Of a stretch of DNA of 64,000 bases, positions 1 to 11,601 are shown one piece after another. Numbering within the stretch: position 1 is the stretch's first letter; each line of letters starts with the position of its first letter. The notes below the pieces were generated by a model, which ran no database searches, had not been told where the DNA came from, and was given only the letters and a program-made list of their open reading frames with translations. This DNA is from Trichostrongylus colubriformis (Eukaryota; Nematoda; Chromadorea; Rhabditida; Trichostrongylidae), in assembly GCA_963978905.1 (NCBI GenBank), contig OZ022257.1, positions 32,943,685 through 33,007,684 on the forward strand, read 5' to 3'. Position numbers and translations under genes: made by a program.

Positions 1-354
1 AGCCTTCCTACGCTCCTTATCGGATCTTATCAACCGTTATCAATGCGAGTCATCCACCATTAATGTCCCTGGCCCATCCTGCTAAACACCTATGAGTGTG
101 GGCGCTCTTGGATGAGCGCGAAAGACGAAACAGATTTGGCGACTTTTGTCTTCCGCAGCTCCTTATCAGCCCTTATCAGTTGCTATCACCTTCGGTCCAC
201 CTCTATTAGTGTCCCCTTGCCACTCCCTACATCACTTGTAAAATTCATGGTCCAAGCTTTACTGCGACGCGAGATATGAATTTCGTGACACACAGACGGA
301 CACACACACAAACACACACACACAGACATACTAAGCGAATTATATATAGTAGGA
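1..354 (-). mobile_element. Helitron-like element, 5' part (cut by window edge)
   Basis: This is the 5' end of the dominant repeat family, in reverse orientation. Reading the minus strand from 354 gives TCCTACTATATATAATTCGC, then a GT-rich tract, the block TTCATATCTCGCGTCGCAG-like, and pieces of the ~140-bp minisatellite unit (CTCCTTATCGGATCTTATCA, CCACCATTAATGTCC). Complete relatives lie at 3104-4444, 20009-21887 and 33548-35502. No protein is encoded. The 3' end lies outside the window. Confidence 0.7.
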
Positions 355-386
355 CAATTCATAAATCCACAGTGTAGTGGAACATC

Positions 387-2014
387 ACGGATCACGATAA
401 AGCTGAGGCTCTTGCTGACTACTTTGAAAGCGTTTTCACTCCGGCTTCTGACAGGTTAAACACCACACCCTGTATCACGGATAAATGCTTTGAATTTCCA
501 ATTATTACCCCACAAATGGTGCACAAATATTTCAGAGCTCTGAAGCCCTCTTTCTCCCTAACTGCTGAAAGTGTGCCTCAGTTTTTTTTCCTTTCGGAGC
601 AGGTCCCCTCGATTTGGAAGCATGCAATCGTAACCCCCATTCCCAAGTCAAATGACTCCAATCTTGTCTCAAACTACCGACCCATAAGTATCTTATCTAC
701 ACTACTGAAAGTATAGGAAAAAATAGTCAAGAGCTTTCTATTGGAATGGGTCACTGAATTGAAGTGTATTCCTCTAGAGCAACACGGATTCTTCCCTGGC
801 GCTTCTACGTGCTCGCAACTAATAGGTTGCACGCACTATTGGATTGAAGCAATAAATTCGGGTCGTAGGGTGGTCATTGTCTACTTCGATCTAACGAAAG
901 CTTTCGACACGGTTTGCTGGTCCAGCCTTCTAGTGAAGCTTGAAAGCATCGGTGTTAGAGAGTGTGCGCTTAGATGGTTCCAGTCCTACTTGGCAGAGTG
1001 GAAAATGAGAGTCTGCTACTCCAACTATGTGTCCATCTCGAGAGATTGCACGTCTGGAGTTCTTCAGGGAGGTAGCCTTTCACCACTGCTTTTTCTTATC
1101 TATACTTACGACCTCGTAGGCTACATCAGAACCGATACCAATCTGCAGGTCGCAGCCTTTGCTGATGACATAAAATTCTGTTGCTTATGACGAAAACAGT
1201 AAAGAAAGCGCTTAGAACCTTCTGAACCAAGCCGTTGAAAAGATGGTGAATTGGTGTACTCAATGGGGACTCAAAATTGATCCGAATAAAACCCATCTTC
1301 TCACATTAGGATCGCCTCAATTATACGTCTGCTTCCCTGATGGAACTCCAATAAGAAAATGCGACACTACCAAAGACCTCGGAGTGAACCTGTCAAGGAG
1401 TCTGAAGTGACGATCATAAAGACGTGGTTTCCAAAAAAGGGCTCAGGCTAGTCCACATGTTATTCAGAAATATACATAGTTCCGAGGCTAACGTGTGGAT
1501 CAAGCTGTATAAAATGTACGTCCTAGCAGTGGTAGAGTACTGCAGCTCTGTATGGAGCCCTTCTCTTGTCGGTGATATGCAAAAAATCGAAGAATCCAAA
1601 AGACGTTCACTAGGATTCTATTTTACCGAGTTTTTCCATTTGATAATATCCACAAGCCTTACCAGGGTATCAAGAACGGCTGGAAAATTGAATCTGAAAA
1701 GTCTCTATTATAGGCGCATTCAATCGGATCTAGTTTTTACATTCAAGCTTCTGAAAGGTGAACTTCGCATTAAGCCATCGACCTACTGGACATTTCTACC
1801 CACATCCGGCAGAAGAGGAACGTTTCGTATTCTCAACCACAGGATGGGCAAATATCGTCGTGAACTTTGGTTGAACAGCTTCTTTGTGAGGACGGCGAAA
1901 TGGCTGGAAGCTATACCTTCTACTCTCCTGGAACTTAGAAACTCCAACCAGTTCAAAAGGGCCATCAAAGGGATGAATCTTTTAGAGTTACTGGGCATCC
2001 CCGATATAGCTTGA
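387..2014 (+). pseudogene. CR1-like reverse transcriptase (broken ORF2)
   Basis: Reverse transcriptase that would copy the element RNA at the target site. Visible motifs: YRPISIL near 690, HGFFPG near 785, motif A YFDLTKAFDT near 885, GVLQGGSLSPLLF near 1060-1090 (motif B), and motif C AFADDIKF near 1160. The C-terminal part, with LVFTFKLLKGEL-type sequence, runs in 1424-2014. The three catalytic aspartates appear present. It is broken by a stop at 714-716, a frame change near 1187, and stops near 1214 and 1408. The usual GPDG..P block before YRPISIL is missing, so there is probably an internal deletion near 560-590. Not functional. Confidence 0.85.
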
Positions 2015-2720
2015 TGCTGAACTGGCACATACCTTCTCATTCTTTTGCATCGCCTTTCAATGGATTGCTTTCTTAAGTTGTGCCTCTATTTCGCTTTATT
2101 TTATTTCTCCTATCTCGCCTGTCGCTGAATCTGTCACTGATCAGTTTGTTCAGTTTGACCTTGTTCGGATTCTTGTCAGCTTTTGTGGAAGGCAGATACC
2201 TTGGAGTTCGGAGGGTTCTCTCCTTGTCTAGGGCCAACGGTTGAGAAACTGGATGATTGTTTCGGGCACATGCGTGTAGCTTAGGCATTGTACTCTTCTA
2301 GCTTACCGCTTCCACGAGGGAGGTCGGTATACCCGTGTCTCGAAGTTGCGGTAACCCCTATGACCCCACTTGTGGCGACCGGGCACCATAGCCGACTGGT
2401 GCAGGGGAGTATCGTGTTCTGGCTTCTACGTATGCGGGTTGGAGCGATCACGACGTCACCCGGCCGTTTTGGTAACCGGATGAGCAGCCGCAGTACCACT
2501 CCAGTTGCAAGGATCTTCTCCACAAATCTGGACAGAGCCTGAACTCATCGTATCCTCTCTTCACTCTACTTCCGTTGCTACCATGTTCTCAGGGATTTAT
2601 TTTTTTCATTGTGAATTGCTATTTACCCTGACTATTGTTTTCTTGAACGGTATCCAGATTAATTCCTATCTGCAAGATATGTCATGGCAGCGCGTTTGCG
2701 GACGCAAAGTAAATAAATAA
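387..2720 (+). mobile_element. CR1-like non-LTR retrotransposon, 5' truncated
   Basis: A decayed LINE of the CR1/Jockey group. It contains a reverse transcriptase remnant (387-2014), a 3' untranslated tail (2015-2700) and ends in the short A-rich microsatellite AAATAAATAA at 2711-2720, a typical way for CR1-like elements to end. The 5' endonuclease part is missing, as expected from incomplete reverse transcription. It lies 30 bp from the Helitron end at 354. A second CR1-like element at 11249-14140 is clearly different in sequence. Confidence 0.8.
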
Positions 2721-3103
2721 CACAGTAGTCATATGGCTGGTTCAAGAGGTTCCCTCTGCCGTTTATTTCTGGAGAATGAACAATTTTTGATGTACATGAG
2801 GCTCGAGTAAGACGATGCTCAAATATATTTTGTATTGTATCGAATTGAGACGCAGTGCACTTCGGGCGTTTTCACAGCTCAGTCTAGGGGGAAGGAACTT
2901 GGCGACTGGATGACTTCCGCAGCAATGCGAAAGTCCGTTCTTGCACAAGTAGATGCTTTCGCTCACCCTCGAGCTCCTTCTCCCTGGGCTGAGACAGAAG
3001 CTTATCTATTTTTTAAATATCTTTAAATATTTTTATTTTTAAATAACTATTTAACTATTTTTTTTAACTATTTTTAAATATTGATATGCAAGTAATGATA
3101 ATA
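2721..3103. other. No gene recognised; AT-rich tract
   Basis: No coding sequence is supported. Positions 3005-3085 are a low-complexity run of short A and T blocks (TTTTTAAATA repeated irregularly). The stretch separates the CR1 tail from the Helitron that ends at 3104. Confidence 0.5.
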
Positions 3104-3348
3104 CCAGTTGGGCTGGCGCACACTACTGCGCGCATCGAACAGGGGAGCACGCAAAATGAGCCTGATCGATATCGATTGTTGGGTATCATCATTCAAACGG
3201 TTTGCTAAAAGAGACCCATGCAAAAAACGGAGAAGGGAGACAAAATCTCATGAGTTCCATCCTACCCACGAATCAATCGATATCGATCACGCACATTTTG
3301 CGTGCTCCCCTGTTTGATGCGCGCAGTAGTGTGCGCCAGCCCAACTGG
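3104..3348. repeat. Twin 3'-end module (long inverted repeat)
   Basis: A 245-bp module whose two ends are the same Helitron 3' terminus in opposite orientation: CCAGTTGGGCTGGCGCACAC at 3104 and its reverse complement ending at 3348. The arms match for about 75 bp, through ATCGAACAGGGGAGCACGCA. Both outer edges have A on the left and T on the right. Related modules lie at 35234-35502, 36029-36272 and, damaged, about 25950-26194. It could equally be a separate MITE, but it is fused to the Helitron body at several loci. Confidence 0.7.
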
Positions 3349-3837
3349 TTTCCTACATACTGTTGGTAGATCCATATGCAGTTATGGATGCTTATCGTTT
3401 TTATACACATGCACCACTTTTCGGAATTTCACATAGTCTAGCGGTTGATATCCAGTTCTGTTGCTGGCCGCATGAGAGAATGAGTCGCTTGCGTTGCTAT
3501 CACAAATCTAGATCGTGTCTTCATCATCTACGTAGGTCGTAGTATCTAAAGGCATGCACTATTATTCGGAAGGCTGGGCAATTTAGCGGTCGGCACATCG
3601 GCAGCAGATGTCAGAACATAAACAAAATAGGTTCACCCAATGGTACTGAGCAACAGACGCGTTTACTACAGCAGCCTTATAGTAGCAGTAAGCGGTGTAC
3701 CTGACTTTATCTCTTCCCCATTTCCTGATCGCTCTTATCAGCCCCTGTAATCCGCAATCGTGTTTCGAAAGGTCACAATTACGGTCTCCGTACTCTGTAT
3801 ACCTGTGAGTGTGAACGCCAGAAGAGCCAAACCTATT

Positions 3838-4260
3838 TGGCGACATTAGCCTTTTGACCTCCTTATCGTATCTCAACCGTTATCAATTTGGATCAACCAC
3901 CACTGATGTGCCCGTCCCCCCCCCCCTCAAAACACGTATAAGTGTCGGCACTCTATTATCAAATCGAAAGATGAGACGGATTTAACGACATTTGCCTTGT
4001 GAGGCTCCTTGTCGGATTTTATCAACCGCTATCAATTCGGATCACCCATCATTGATGTGCCCGTCCCCCCCTCAAAACACCTGTGAGTGTCGGCACTCTA
4101 AGATCAACCCGAAAGGTGAGGCGGATCCAACGACATTTGCCTTGTGAGGCTCCTTATCGAATCTTATCAACCGCTATCAATTCGGATCACCCATCATTGA
4201 TGTGCCCGTCCCACCCCTCAAAACACCTGTGAGTCTCGGCAATCAGGGATTGACACGAAA
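3838..4260. repeat. Minisatellite units inside Helitron, ~144 bp period
   Basis: About three tandem units. The phrase CGACATTTGCCTTGTGAGGC recurs at 3987 and 4131, a spacing of 144. Each unit carries CTCCTTATC..TCTTATCAACCG, ATCACCCATCATTGATGTGC, CCCGTCCC and AAAACACCTGTGAGTGTCGG. The same unit recurs in the Helitron copies at 20009, 26856, 33548, 38545, 49497, 52590 and 63329. Confidence 0.8.
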
Positions 4261-4448
4261 GGTGAAACGTTTTTGGCTTTTGGTCCATCATCGTTCTGGT
4301 CCCCTTACCACCCCCTACATCACTTGTAAATTTCAGGGTTCCAGCTTTGTTGCGACGCGAGATATGAATTTTCGGTCAAACAGACACACACACACACAGA
4401 CACACCAACAGACACACTTAGCCTATTATATTTATAAAGTAGGATTTA

Positions 4449-5347
4449 TTAGGTTGATTCATAATAAATCGGACAAATTGACCAATTTTAATCATTGTCA
4501 TACAACTTTTTTACGACAACAGGGATTCACTTGAAATATACTCCATCTTTATCGATGACCTTCTGCCACGGTATAGGCAGATCATGGATGCCCTTGCTCC
4601 AGAAGGCCGGAAGCTGGAGCTCGAAGAAGTTGCCGAGTGTCGCCTTGACCTCGTCGCGAGTTTTGAAGTCTTGGCCGTCCAGGTGGCGTTGGCTGTGGGA
4701 GAAAAGGTGGAAATCTGAAGGGGCCAGGTCTGGGGAGTACGGTGGGTATAGAAGTACGGTCCAACTGTACGACAGCAGCTCGGCCTTGGACGATCTTGCG
4801 AAGTGCGGTCTGTGGAAGTAGACACGTTGTCGTGCTAGGAGTAGACATGTGACCGCCGCCGTAGCGAACTTTGGACATTGGCATTCAATTCTCATAATTG
4901 ACGAACGTAGACGTCGGCGGATACTGTGGTACCTTCATCGAGCAGCTCCCAGTACTCTACGCCGTGTACGCTCCACCAACCGCGGTTTTCGTCTTCGATG
5001 GAATAGTCGCCTGACGCAAACTTCGAATGCTACAACTAAAGTGTACTTCTGCCAGGGGCATGCTCCTTGTGAACTTCTATCAGACGTCTGCCGATATCCG
5101 CGGGTTCCTGGCCAGATAGCGATAGAAATAGTATGACGTTGCGGATGTGGTCTCTGGACGGCTTGAAATCGTGCGGCATGGTGGCGGAATGAAACTACTT
5201 TGGAGTGATTATTTTGTGGTACTCTGAAGAGCTTTTCATACTCATTCCAACGGTACCTCGCGCGTCCATTTTCGTTAATTCGTTACTGAGTTATGATCTC
5301 TAGAAATCATCGCTTCCATTTGTCCGATTTATTATGAATCAACCTAA
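4449..5347 (-). mobile_element. mariner element, internally deleted
   Basis: Complete by its ends: inverted repeats TTAGGTTGATTCATAATAAA at 4449 and the reverse complement ending at 5347, each flanked by TA (4447-4448 and 5348-5349), the target duplication of the Tc1/mariner group. About 899 bp, shorter than the usual ~1.3 kb, because the transposase has lost its centre. It sits 4 bp from the end of the Helitron at 4444. Confidence 0.9.
4527..5150 (-). pseudogene. mariner transposase remnant
   Basis: Transposase for cut-and-paste movement at TA sites. Reading the minus strand: near 5010 a helix-turn-helix-side piece (GDYSIEDENRG) is fused directly to the central GVEYWELLDEGTTVSADVY piece. 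The block with the first catalytic aspartate is therefore deleted. Then follow a frame-shifted central part and a good C-terminal part at 4527-4780 with YPPYSPDLAPSDFHLF (the third catalytic D), FKTRDEVKATLGNFFELQLP and LPIPWQKVIDKDGVYFK. Not functional. Confidence 0.85.
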
Positions 5348-5349
5348 TA

Positions 5350-6399
5350 CATTGCACATAATGCACGTAAATGATGCATAGCACAGGAAATGGGATTAGT
5401 GTATGCAAAACGCTACTATCAACCAAATGTGAACTGAAGAAGTTTGCACTCATTTATCAGCTAAATTCTGTCGATTAAATTGGAAATAATTTGGAAACAA
5501 GCTCAGTATAGCGGCAAAACGAATGAGAACAGGCGTAGATACGGTCGCCACCCTTCTTACGCAACTACACGCGATTCTCACTGAGGACAGTCAACTCGCG
5601 CACAACCGTCGCTCGTCGCTCGCCGATGCGCGAAACCTTGACGTAAGGGACACACTCACGGAAAATATCCTCGATTTCTAGACATCGTTGAAACACTTGT
5701 AATCCTTATAAGAAACTTCTAGTGCACGTGTCCAGCTACAGTAGGCATCTAATAGCGAAGGTTTCAAAAGTGTGACTGACCTTCCCCTCTTGCCCTTATG
5801 TAAGCTTCTTCTCCGAAACTATGAGCTACATAGCACTTCCCCAAAATGAATAGTTGGCACCATACCGATGATACATGCGATGTCTTCTGTGTTGTAAGCC
5901 CATTTGCGAAAATTTTCAAAGACTGGATGTATTTGAGAGGAGAGCATGGTGTATTACCTTTAAGCATTTACAAAACTCCATATCACACAAGATACGGCCT
6001 CGCCGGTTGTTGTAGCATTCGTCATGCTTAGCACAGCAGTGATTGACTTCAGCTGAATGCATTTGAAGATACCGCTAGTAAAGGAGCTAGTTTAATCACC
6101 TTTCAACTTGTAATTAAACCTGTGCATAATTTCATATGGTTGGTGAGAAAGATAATGGACCTGATTTCCAGTGTCATTTAATCATTGGTGTACGACGGAG
6201 AAGAATGTCGAATATTACAACGGTAATGTTGCTCAGATGATGCCGAACTCCTGGAGTGATAGCTGGTTCACTCCACTTTTTAACTTACCAGTTTGGCCCT
6301 TGCACGGTTCTGCTCGCATTACACTGTGTAGTCACGCAATACATATCCGATCGAGGCTAAAGGGGCACATGGTCGGTGAGGTCACTGGGGGATGTATGT
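5350..6399. other. No feature recognised
   Basis: About 1 kb with no supported gene or repeat. Short open frames exist but show no recognisable motif, compositional bias or splice-site support. Confidence 0.4.
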
Positions 6400-6541
6400 C
6401 GTTTGGCGCGGCCCTTGCAGCTAATTTGCCAATGGGGCGCATGCGCCGTCTGGACTCTCCCAGATTTACCTAAGCCTTTTTAGGGGAGGAGCTTTGGCAG
6501 TGCCCCATTGGCGAATTAGCTCTAAGGGGCCGCGCCAAACG
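6400..6541. repeat. Foldback repeat with GC-rich arms
   Basis: Inverted arms of about 39 bp, at 6400-6438 and 6502-6541 (GTTTGGCGCGGCCCTT against AAGGGGCCGCGCCAAAC). The loop carries a short block, CTCTCCCAGATTTACCTAAG...GGGGAGGAGCTTTGGCAG, that recurs in the dispersed repeats at 28525-28775 and 42945-43205. Confidence 0.65.
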
Positions 6542-6584
6542 ACCGTCTCCCGTCACTGGGCCCATTCGCTCGCAGCGGATTGCA

Positions 6585-6800
6585 ATCACATAGGACAAAG
6601 AAAAATGAAACCATAACTAAAGTAAATAGCGGAATACCGAACGCAAGACAATGGCCGTATTGAGCTATGAAGTAGATGAGCCACAGCTTGGCAATTTGCC
6701 AGAGCAGACGGCTTCTGTAGAACTCGGACAGTTCGCGAAGCGTCGCTAACGACCTCAGAATTGAACATTGAACACGCCAACAGAATTGAACATTTTCACA
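6585..6800 (-). CDS. Candidate orphan exon, hydrophobic protein
   Basis: Weak candidate. On the minus strand an open frame reads LRELSEFYRSRLLWQIAK followed by about 30 hydrophobic residues (WLIYFIAQYGHCLAFGIPLF and TLVMVSFFFVL), like one or two membrane segments. It could be an exon of a membrane protein or chance. No family is recognised. The frame runs on into the foldback repeat at 6541, so any real exon must end before that. Splice sites are not convincing. Confidence 0.2.
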
Positions 6801-7470
6801 CATAAACTTTCGTATTATCACTAAAAAAAGACGAAGGAAAACCTACTTCAAACTAATCAGTATACAACTCACAGGGATACCTTCTTGGACGGAGTGGCCA
6901 TTTGTAATGGGACTACACGCATTATTCGTTTTACGATCCCTATATGATTTTCATGATCGAGCATACTGCGGTGCTACTTGTTACGCGATGGCGGTCATGT
7001 CTTGCAGATTGAGTGATGTATCCATGTTTGAGAGACGGAGCTACCCCTCGAGACGAATTCCTCCGATCCAATGCTAATTCGACCTTAGTTTCGGCAAAGA
7101 GGCAAGACTGTAGGTCAGTGCTCTCTTGCATTTACAGGTACGGATGTCCCAATGAAAAGGAATCACCGAAGTATGCATTTTAGCAAAGGCGCTCATTGAC
7201 GTTATTAATTCGAAGCAAATAGTCCTTACACTCTTGACGAGACCCGCGACTTCTCTGTGAGTGCGCTGCCGCTTATCGCACAATCACATTCCGTAATCAT
7301 TCATCCCACTTTTCCGAAGTTTCCGCCAAAATATCGAATTCTCGAAAACTCGTCCTCGGAGTGTCTCGTCTTCCATATACATCATGCAAATTTCCAGCTT
7401 CGGAAATCAGTGCTGAGCCGGGTGTGGTCCTCAGTTGGGTTCGACCTTTTACACCTCTTACCTCGTACCT
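6801..7470. other. No feature recognised
   Basis: No gene or repeat is supported. An open frame at 7257-7601 runs into the foldback repeat beginning near 7471 and is judged non-coding. Confidence 0.4.
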
Positions 7471-7900
7471 TCCCTAATTTCTTCGCACCTCCGCGAATGC
7501 GCCTACGGTTTGACCCCTCTAATTGCCCTGGTTACGTCAAGATTTATGGCGCAAAGAATAGAATGGAATTAAGTTGGGACAAAGAAAGACTTTCCGAATA
7601 GGAAACTAATAATATTTCATGAAAGCAAGGGAGACAGGGTAAAACTGGGAGAAAGGGAACATTCAGACTGAATTAAAAAAGAGCCTACTGAGCATTTGGC
7701 CCTTTTTCTAAAGGCCAACCAAGAGGGAACAGATGTGCTTTCATGAAATCTTACTAACTTCAGTTATTCCTGCGAATCTCTCTTTGTCCCAACTCAACTC
7801 CACGCTTTCTATTCTTTGCGCTGTAAGTCTTGTCGTAAATGAAGGCAATCAGGCAAGATGCCGTAGGCGCAGTTGGGGACGTGCGAAGTAGTTGGGCCTG
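7471..7900. repeat. Foldback element, ~150-bp arms
   Basis: Inverted repeat with arms at about 7471-7625 and 7735-7900. Matching anchors are TGCGCCTACGG, GCGCAAAGAATAGAA, AGTTGGGACAAAGA and ATTTCATGAAAGCA, present on the plus strand in the left arm and on the minus strand in the right arm. The spacer is about 110 bp. It resembles a foldback or MITE element. Target duplications were not identified. The arms have diverged substantially, so it is not recent. Confidence 0.7.
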
Positions 7901-9192
7901 AGCATGCGGTGCGACATCTATAAATTTCGTGACAAATAGCAAGAATCGCAAAAATACACAACATCAACAGTGTCATATGTTACCCAATTCAAGGTGCTCC
8001 TTATAGGATAAATCGGGTAACAACGAAATTGTGATGCGAAAGCCGCAATCGGAAATGGAAGAGATGGATCATCGCCTTGTATTTATATTTGGTCCAAACC
8101 ATGAAATGAATGCCAGATTTCATAGGGTCACACTAGCAGAGAAACACAACTGGACCACGCTTCATGTTCGCCATTGAGGTGGCACGCTAGCACGATATAT
8201 AAAGGGCTAAGCATCTGTTGGTGCGTGTGTGTGTTTAACCTGAAGTACACAACGCACAAGCTGACGACCGCTAAATTCTGATTTTTTGAAGTGTTGTGGT
8301 GTGTGGTAGAGGAACATCAACGAACAAGATGTATACGGTAGGCCGGTGAATTACCATCACCGTAACCCTATTTAAAGGACGCAACGTGCCCTCTATACAT
8401 CTTGGCACCTGCGCGATCGTTTGCACATGGTAAGGTCGGCATTATCGAAGGCCCGCTGTTTTTCAGACAATCTTCACTGGCGATAATCTACACAGCCGCT
8501 CCGGGAAGAGGATATCTATGTTGCAATTCCTCTAGGTGTGAATGGCCCACATCGCGAATCAACGCAAATTCAAGTATCGGCGCCGTTTGGCGTGGTAATT
8601 TCTCACAGACTTCTTCAAACTTATGATCAGCTGCGAAAACGGACAGGCCGAACGTTGTTCTGAAGAAGTAGTACACCATAGCATCCGGTTCTACATCTCC
8701 TCAGGTTCTAGGAGAAGAAGAGAACCATGTACACTAAAGCATAGCAAAAATATGCGTTTTATTGTAAGACACCAGACTTCTGCGCCACCGTCATTCACAT
8801 GATACCATCCTACAATTAGCTGATTCAAGAGCATTTGGACGCTTAAGTGTATATTCTTACCCACGCCTCAGTTAGGGAAAGGGGTTCACTCTAAACTAAG
8901 GCTCAGGCAAGAGACATAAACAATAATAGCGTCAGTTGCCGGGCACAGGTGTCCTCCTCTCCCCTACATTGGCCCCAAAATCTTCACTTGCGTCTATAGA
9001 TACGGATAGGATGGACTGTCTACCCCAACTACGACTCACCTCATACTGCGGCGAGGCGCTGTCAATGATTTTGATTTGGGTGCTAATGTAGTTGGGAGAA
9101 AGATACACAGCGCTCGACGTCTAGCGCAATTTTGCCTAAGCCTTGATTGTGGGGAACACCTCTACAGTCCCCCACCCAATGAGGCTTAGGTG
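7901..9192. other. Mostly unrecognised; worn Helitron end near 8190-8260
   Basis: The only recognisable part is 8193-8256, GATATATAAAGGGCTAAGCA then GTTGGTGCGTGTGTGTG, which resembles a degraded Helitron 5' end. Nothing else is supported; short open frames have no recognisable content. Confidence 0.35.
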
Positions 9193-9293
9193 AAAATACA
9201 CACTTGCATCTACAAAGTGGGATGGCATCAGGTGAGTAATACAAAATACACACTTGCATCTACAAAGATAGGATGGCATCAGGTGATTTACCA
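9193..9293. repeat. Tandem duplication, ~51 bp unit
   Basis: Two adjacent copies, at about 9193-9240 and 9244-9293, share AAAATACACACTTGCATCTA, ACAAAG and ATGGCATCAGGTGA. A weaker related phrase (TTCACTTGCGTCTATAGATA) lies near 8982. Confidence 0.8.
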
Positions 9294-9544
9294 CAGCGCA
9301 CTAGTGAGTACCTCAGCTACATTAACACCATCATTTGTAACAATAACGTATATTAATCCCATCTGCCGGACTCGATAAGTTCTCTTTTCCACCCATAGGT
9401 TGTACTAATTAAGCTTACTGTTTAGCAGTCCAAGTTATTTGAATGAACTTTTACTTCGTGATAATATAGTCAGGGGAAGGGGAGGGGAACAAATATTTCG
9501 CAGTTTCTTCCCGCGCTCGAAACCATTCTACAACCGTCATTTTG

Positions 9545-10435
9545 AATGTGCAATAATAGAATGAGACTCTAAAAAGTTTATTTAAAAAACTAAAAAGGCT
9601 GTGAAAGTCTCAAAAGTCTTTCAAAATATATTCCAGTATATCGGTGCTTAGCACCTTCGTCAGGCCTGTAATGTGGTGGTGTTGTTATTTTATATACAAG
9701 GTATATTGCCAACTCGCATGGTACTGTCTCAAAAAACTTTTGCGTGCACCTACCCTACCAAAGAACTTGTGCAGTGGAAAATCGTGACTCTGAATAATCG
9801 TCACTCTCGTGCACTCCAAAATAGTGGGAACGCCCCTATGGCTATGGTGAAATTTGATATGAGAATGATCATGTAGTATCCACAAACGGTATACTATTAT
9901 CAATTAGTGATATGCAAAAGGTCACGTAGTTCATCCTCGCTATTTATTTCTGGTTATAACCGCTTTATTTCGAGGGTTTCTAGTATTTTTCTTTCTACGG
10001 TACTTCCTATTGAGTATACTATTGATGGCTAGTGTGGGGAACGGATTCGTTAGGGTTCTGAAATGTTCGTCGACACCTTTGTAAAGAGGCCTCCTAGTTC
10101 CTCCGACATATTTTTGCCCACACCCTCGGCATTCTATGAGGTAAAGCGTACACTGAAGCTGGGGTTTTTTTGGTCACTACAGTACAGTGGATTTCGGACG
10201 AGAGTGAAAGTGTGTGGCGGGGTGAGAGAGTTTGATACACTCTCATCCACGTCTGCAGGCCACGCCCTGCCAGGCGCTGCAGGACGCGATCACAGTGGAC
10301 TGCCCCCAAATACATGGCACCCTTCACTTTGCCTAACGAAAAGTCTCTTCCGCCAATCCTTGCCGACACCCATCCACACCCTCCTCTTAAAACACGTGTA
10401 ACTCTACTCCTAAACACGCACAGCAAATATGGCAT
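9545..10435 (-). mobile_element. Penelope-like / GIY-YIG retroelement remnant
   Basis: A minus-strand fragment containing a GIY-YIG-type nuclease piece (9940-10140) followed by a 3' untranslated part with CTGACGAAGGTGCTAAGCAC near 9645-9665 and A-rich sequence with AATAAA toward 9575. A GIY-YIG module followed by such a tail fits Penelope-like retroelements common in nematodes. No reverse transcriptase motif is seen in the flanking 10140-10435, which is open but out of frame. Confidence 0.5.
9940..10140 (-). pseudogene. GIY-YIG nuclease domain fragment
   Basis: On the minus strand from 10140: IECRGCGQKYVGGTRRPLYK followed by GVDEHF. This matches the cysteine pair (C..C) and YVG.T.RPL...EH core of GIY-YIG domains attached to Penelope-like reverse transcriptases, where the domain nicks the target DNA. 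Upstream, VYALPH lies in another frame, so a frameshift splits the domain near 10140. The frame ends at a stop at 9940-9942. It is only a part of the domain. Confidence 0.55.
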
Positions 10436-11239
10436 ATTACTGCGATGAACCTCATTTCAAAAGGCCACTTCGACCCACCATCATCCCCCTGTGAGCATTG
10501 CAGCAGCCACGTTCCGTAAAAAATTTTAACTCACGGGCGTAAGAGCGGCATTCACCGCTCATAACTGCGTGAGACAAATCCGACACCCAGCCTTTTGTGC
10601 CGCAAAACCAATTCCTTCTTTCGATTCCCAGAGCTAATATGTAGTTGATTCCAAACAGTGTGAGTGCAACATCGATTCCTGAAGAAAACACTCGTCAGAC
10701 CATGTTAATTTGATCGATTTTCAGCACATGATCATAGCTTATACGATGAATACTACGAAGCACTTTTAAAGGATCAAGTTGTAAATTGGAGGGCGTAGAC
10801 AATTTGGACGTCAACAAGGGGAGCAAGAGTCTTCAAGATTATGTTTTAGACCAAGGTATTTAATACCGAATGCCAACATGTGACGGAATCACTAAAGGAG
10901 GATGACTGTAGAAGCATCTAAACATTATAGGAGAGCTGTCGGCGCCTAGCGCTCTCCACAAGTCTTAAACAAACTTTAACGATAAAAATTGCGTTGCATT
11001 AATAGCGTTATATTGTACTACGCATTTTACTGAAGGGTCGGAAATTCAGAATGGTACTGCCACGAAGCACTGTCCGAACCGTCCTATGGTCCACGAGATT
11101 TGCTTCACGTCAAACCAAGTGGTAATTATACTAATGGAGCCACCACAATACAAATCCGATTAACCAGCTCTGAAACCCAGTCTATGCAAAAGCTTTAAAT
11201 GTTTGAGAAAGGTGCTAATTAACGAGACCTCGTCTAAAA
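10436..11239. other. No feature recognised
   Basis: About 800 bp without a supported gene or repeat. Confidence 0.4.
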
Positions 11240-11248
11240 GAATTTTCA

Positions 11249-11601
11249 TTGAACCACTATTTGTTGTCCAGTGGGAAAGAGGTTATAGCACTCGCGTCAG
11301 ATCTGCTTTGCTCTGGGCGGTACATGTCCAATGCGCTCACACTAGATTTCGTCTCTCTTTATTTTGTTAAAGATGTTGCTCATATCATAAGTAGTCCACT
11401 TAAATATATCTTCACCTTGAGCTCCATGAGGGCAGAGGTACCACGAAGATGGAAACTGTCGTATATTACTTCAATTCCTAAGAAGCCTCCCTACAATCTA
11501 CCTGAGAGTTATAGGCCTGTCAGCATAACATCCATTTTTCCGAGACTTTTTGCGAAGATCTTGAAAAAGCCGACTTCGAACCATCTTCAAAGGCATAACA
11601 T
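11249..11601 (+). pseudogene. CR1-like reverse transcriptase, N-terminal half
   Basis: Shows RRWKLSYITSIPKK, ESYRPVSITSIF (the YRP(I/V)S block) and LFAKILKKP...NHLQRHNI, matching the finger region of CR1-type enzymes. Upstream of 11249 the reading frame degenerates. It is cut at 11601 by the Helitron insertion and continues at 12754. Confidence 0.75.

Larger units (their letters stand above)
3104..4444 (-). mobile_element. Helitron-like element, complete copy
   Basis: Non-autonomous Helitron-like element in reverse orientation. On the minus strand it begins at 4444 with TCCTACTTTATAAATATAAT after an A, and ends at 3104 with ...GCGCCAGCCCAACTGG followed by T. The hairpin GCGCACACTACTGCGC lies about 13 bases inside the 3' end. 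This fits Helitron rules: 5' TC, 3' hairpin plus CTRR (here CTGG), insertion between A and T, no target duplication. Inside are ~144-bp minisatellite units (about 3838-4260), a unique body (3349-3600), and the 3' module at 3104-3348. No Rep/helicase gene is seen, so it would have to move in trans. Confidence 0.75.

Noticed and set aside
3838..4260. CRISPR-like array
   Set aside because: Repeats are 130-150 bp with no short unique spacers, and the context is a eukaryotic mobile element.
7257..7601. 114-codon open frame
   Set aside because: Its right half lies in the arm of a foldback repeat and it has no recognisable motif.
10063..10401. 112-codon plus-strand frame
   Set aside because: It lies antisense to the GIY-YIG remnant on the minus strand and has no motif of its own.
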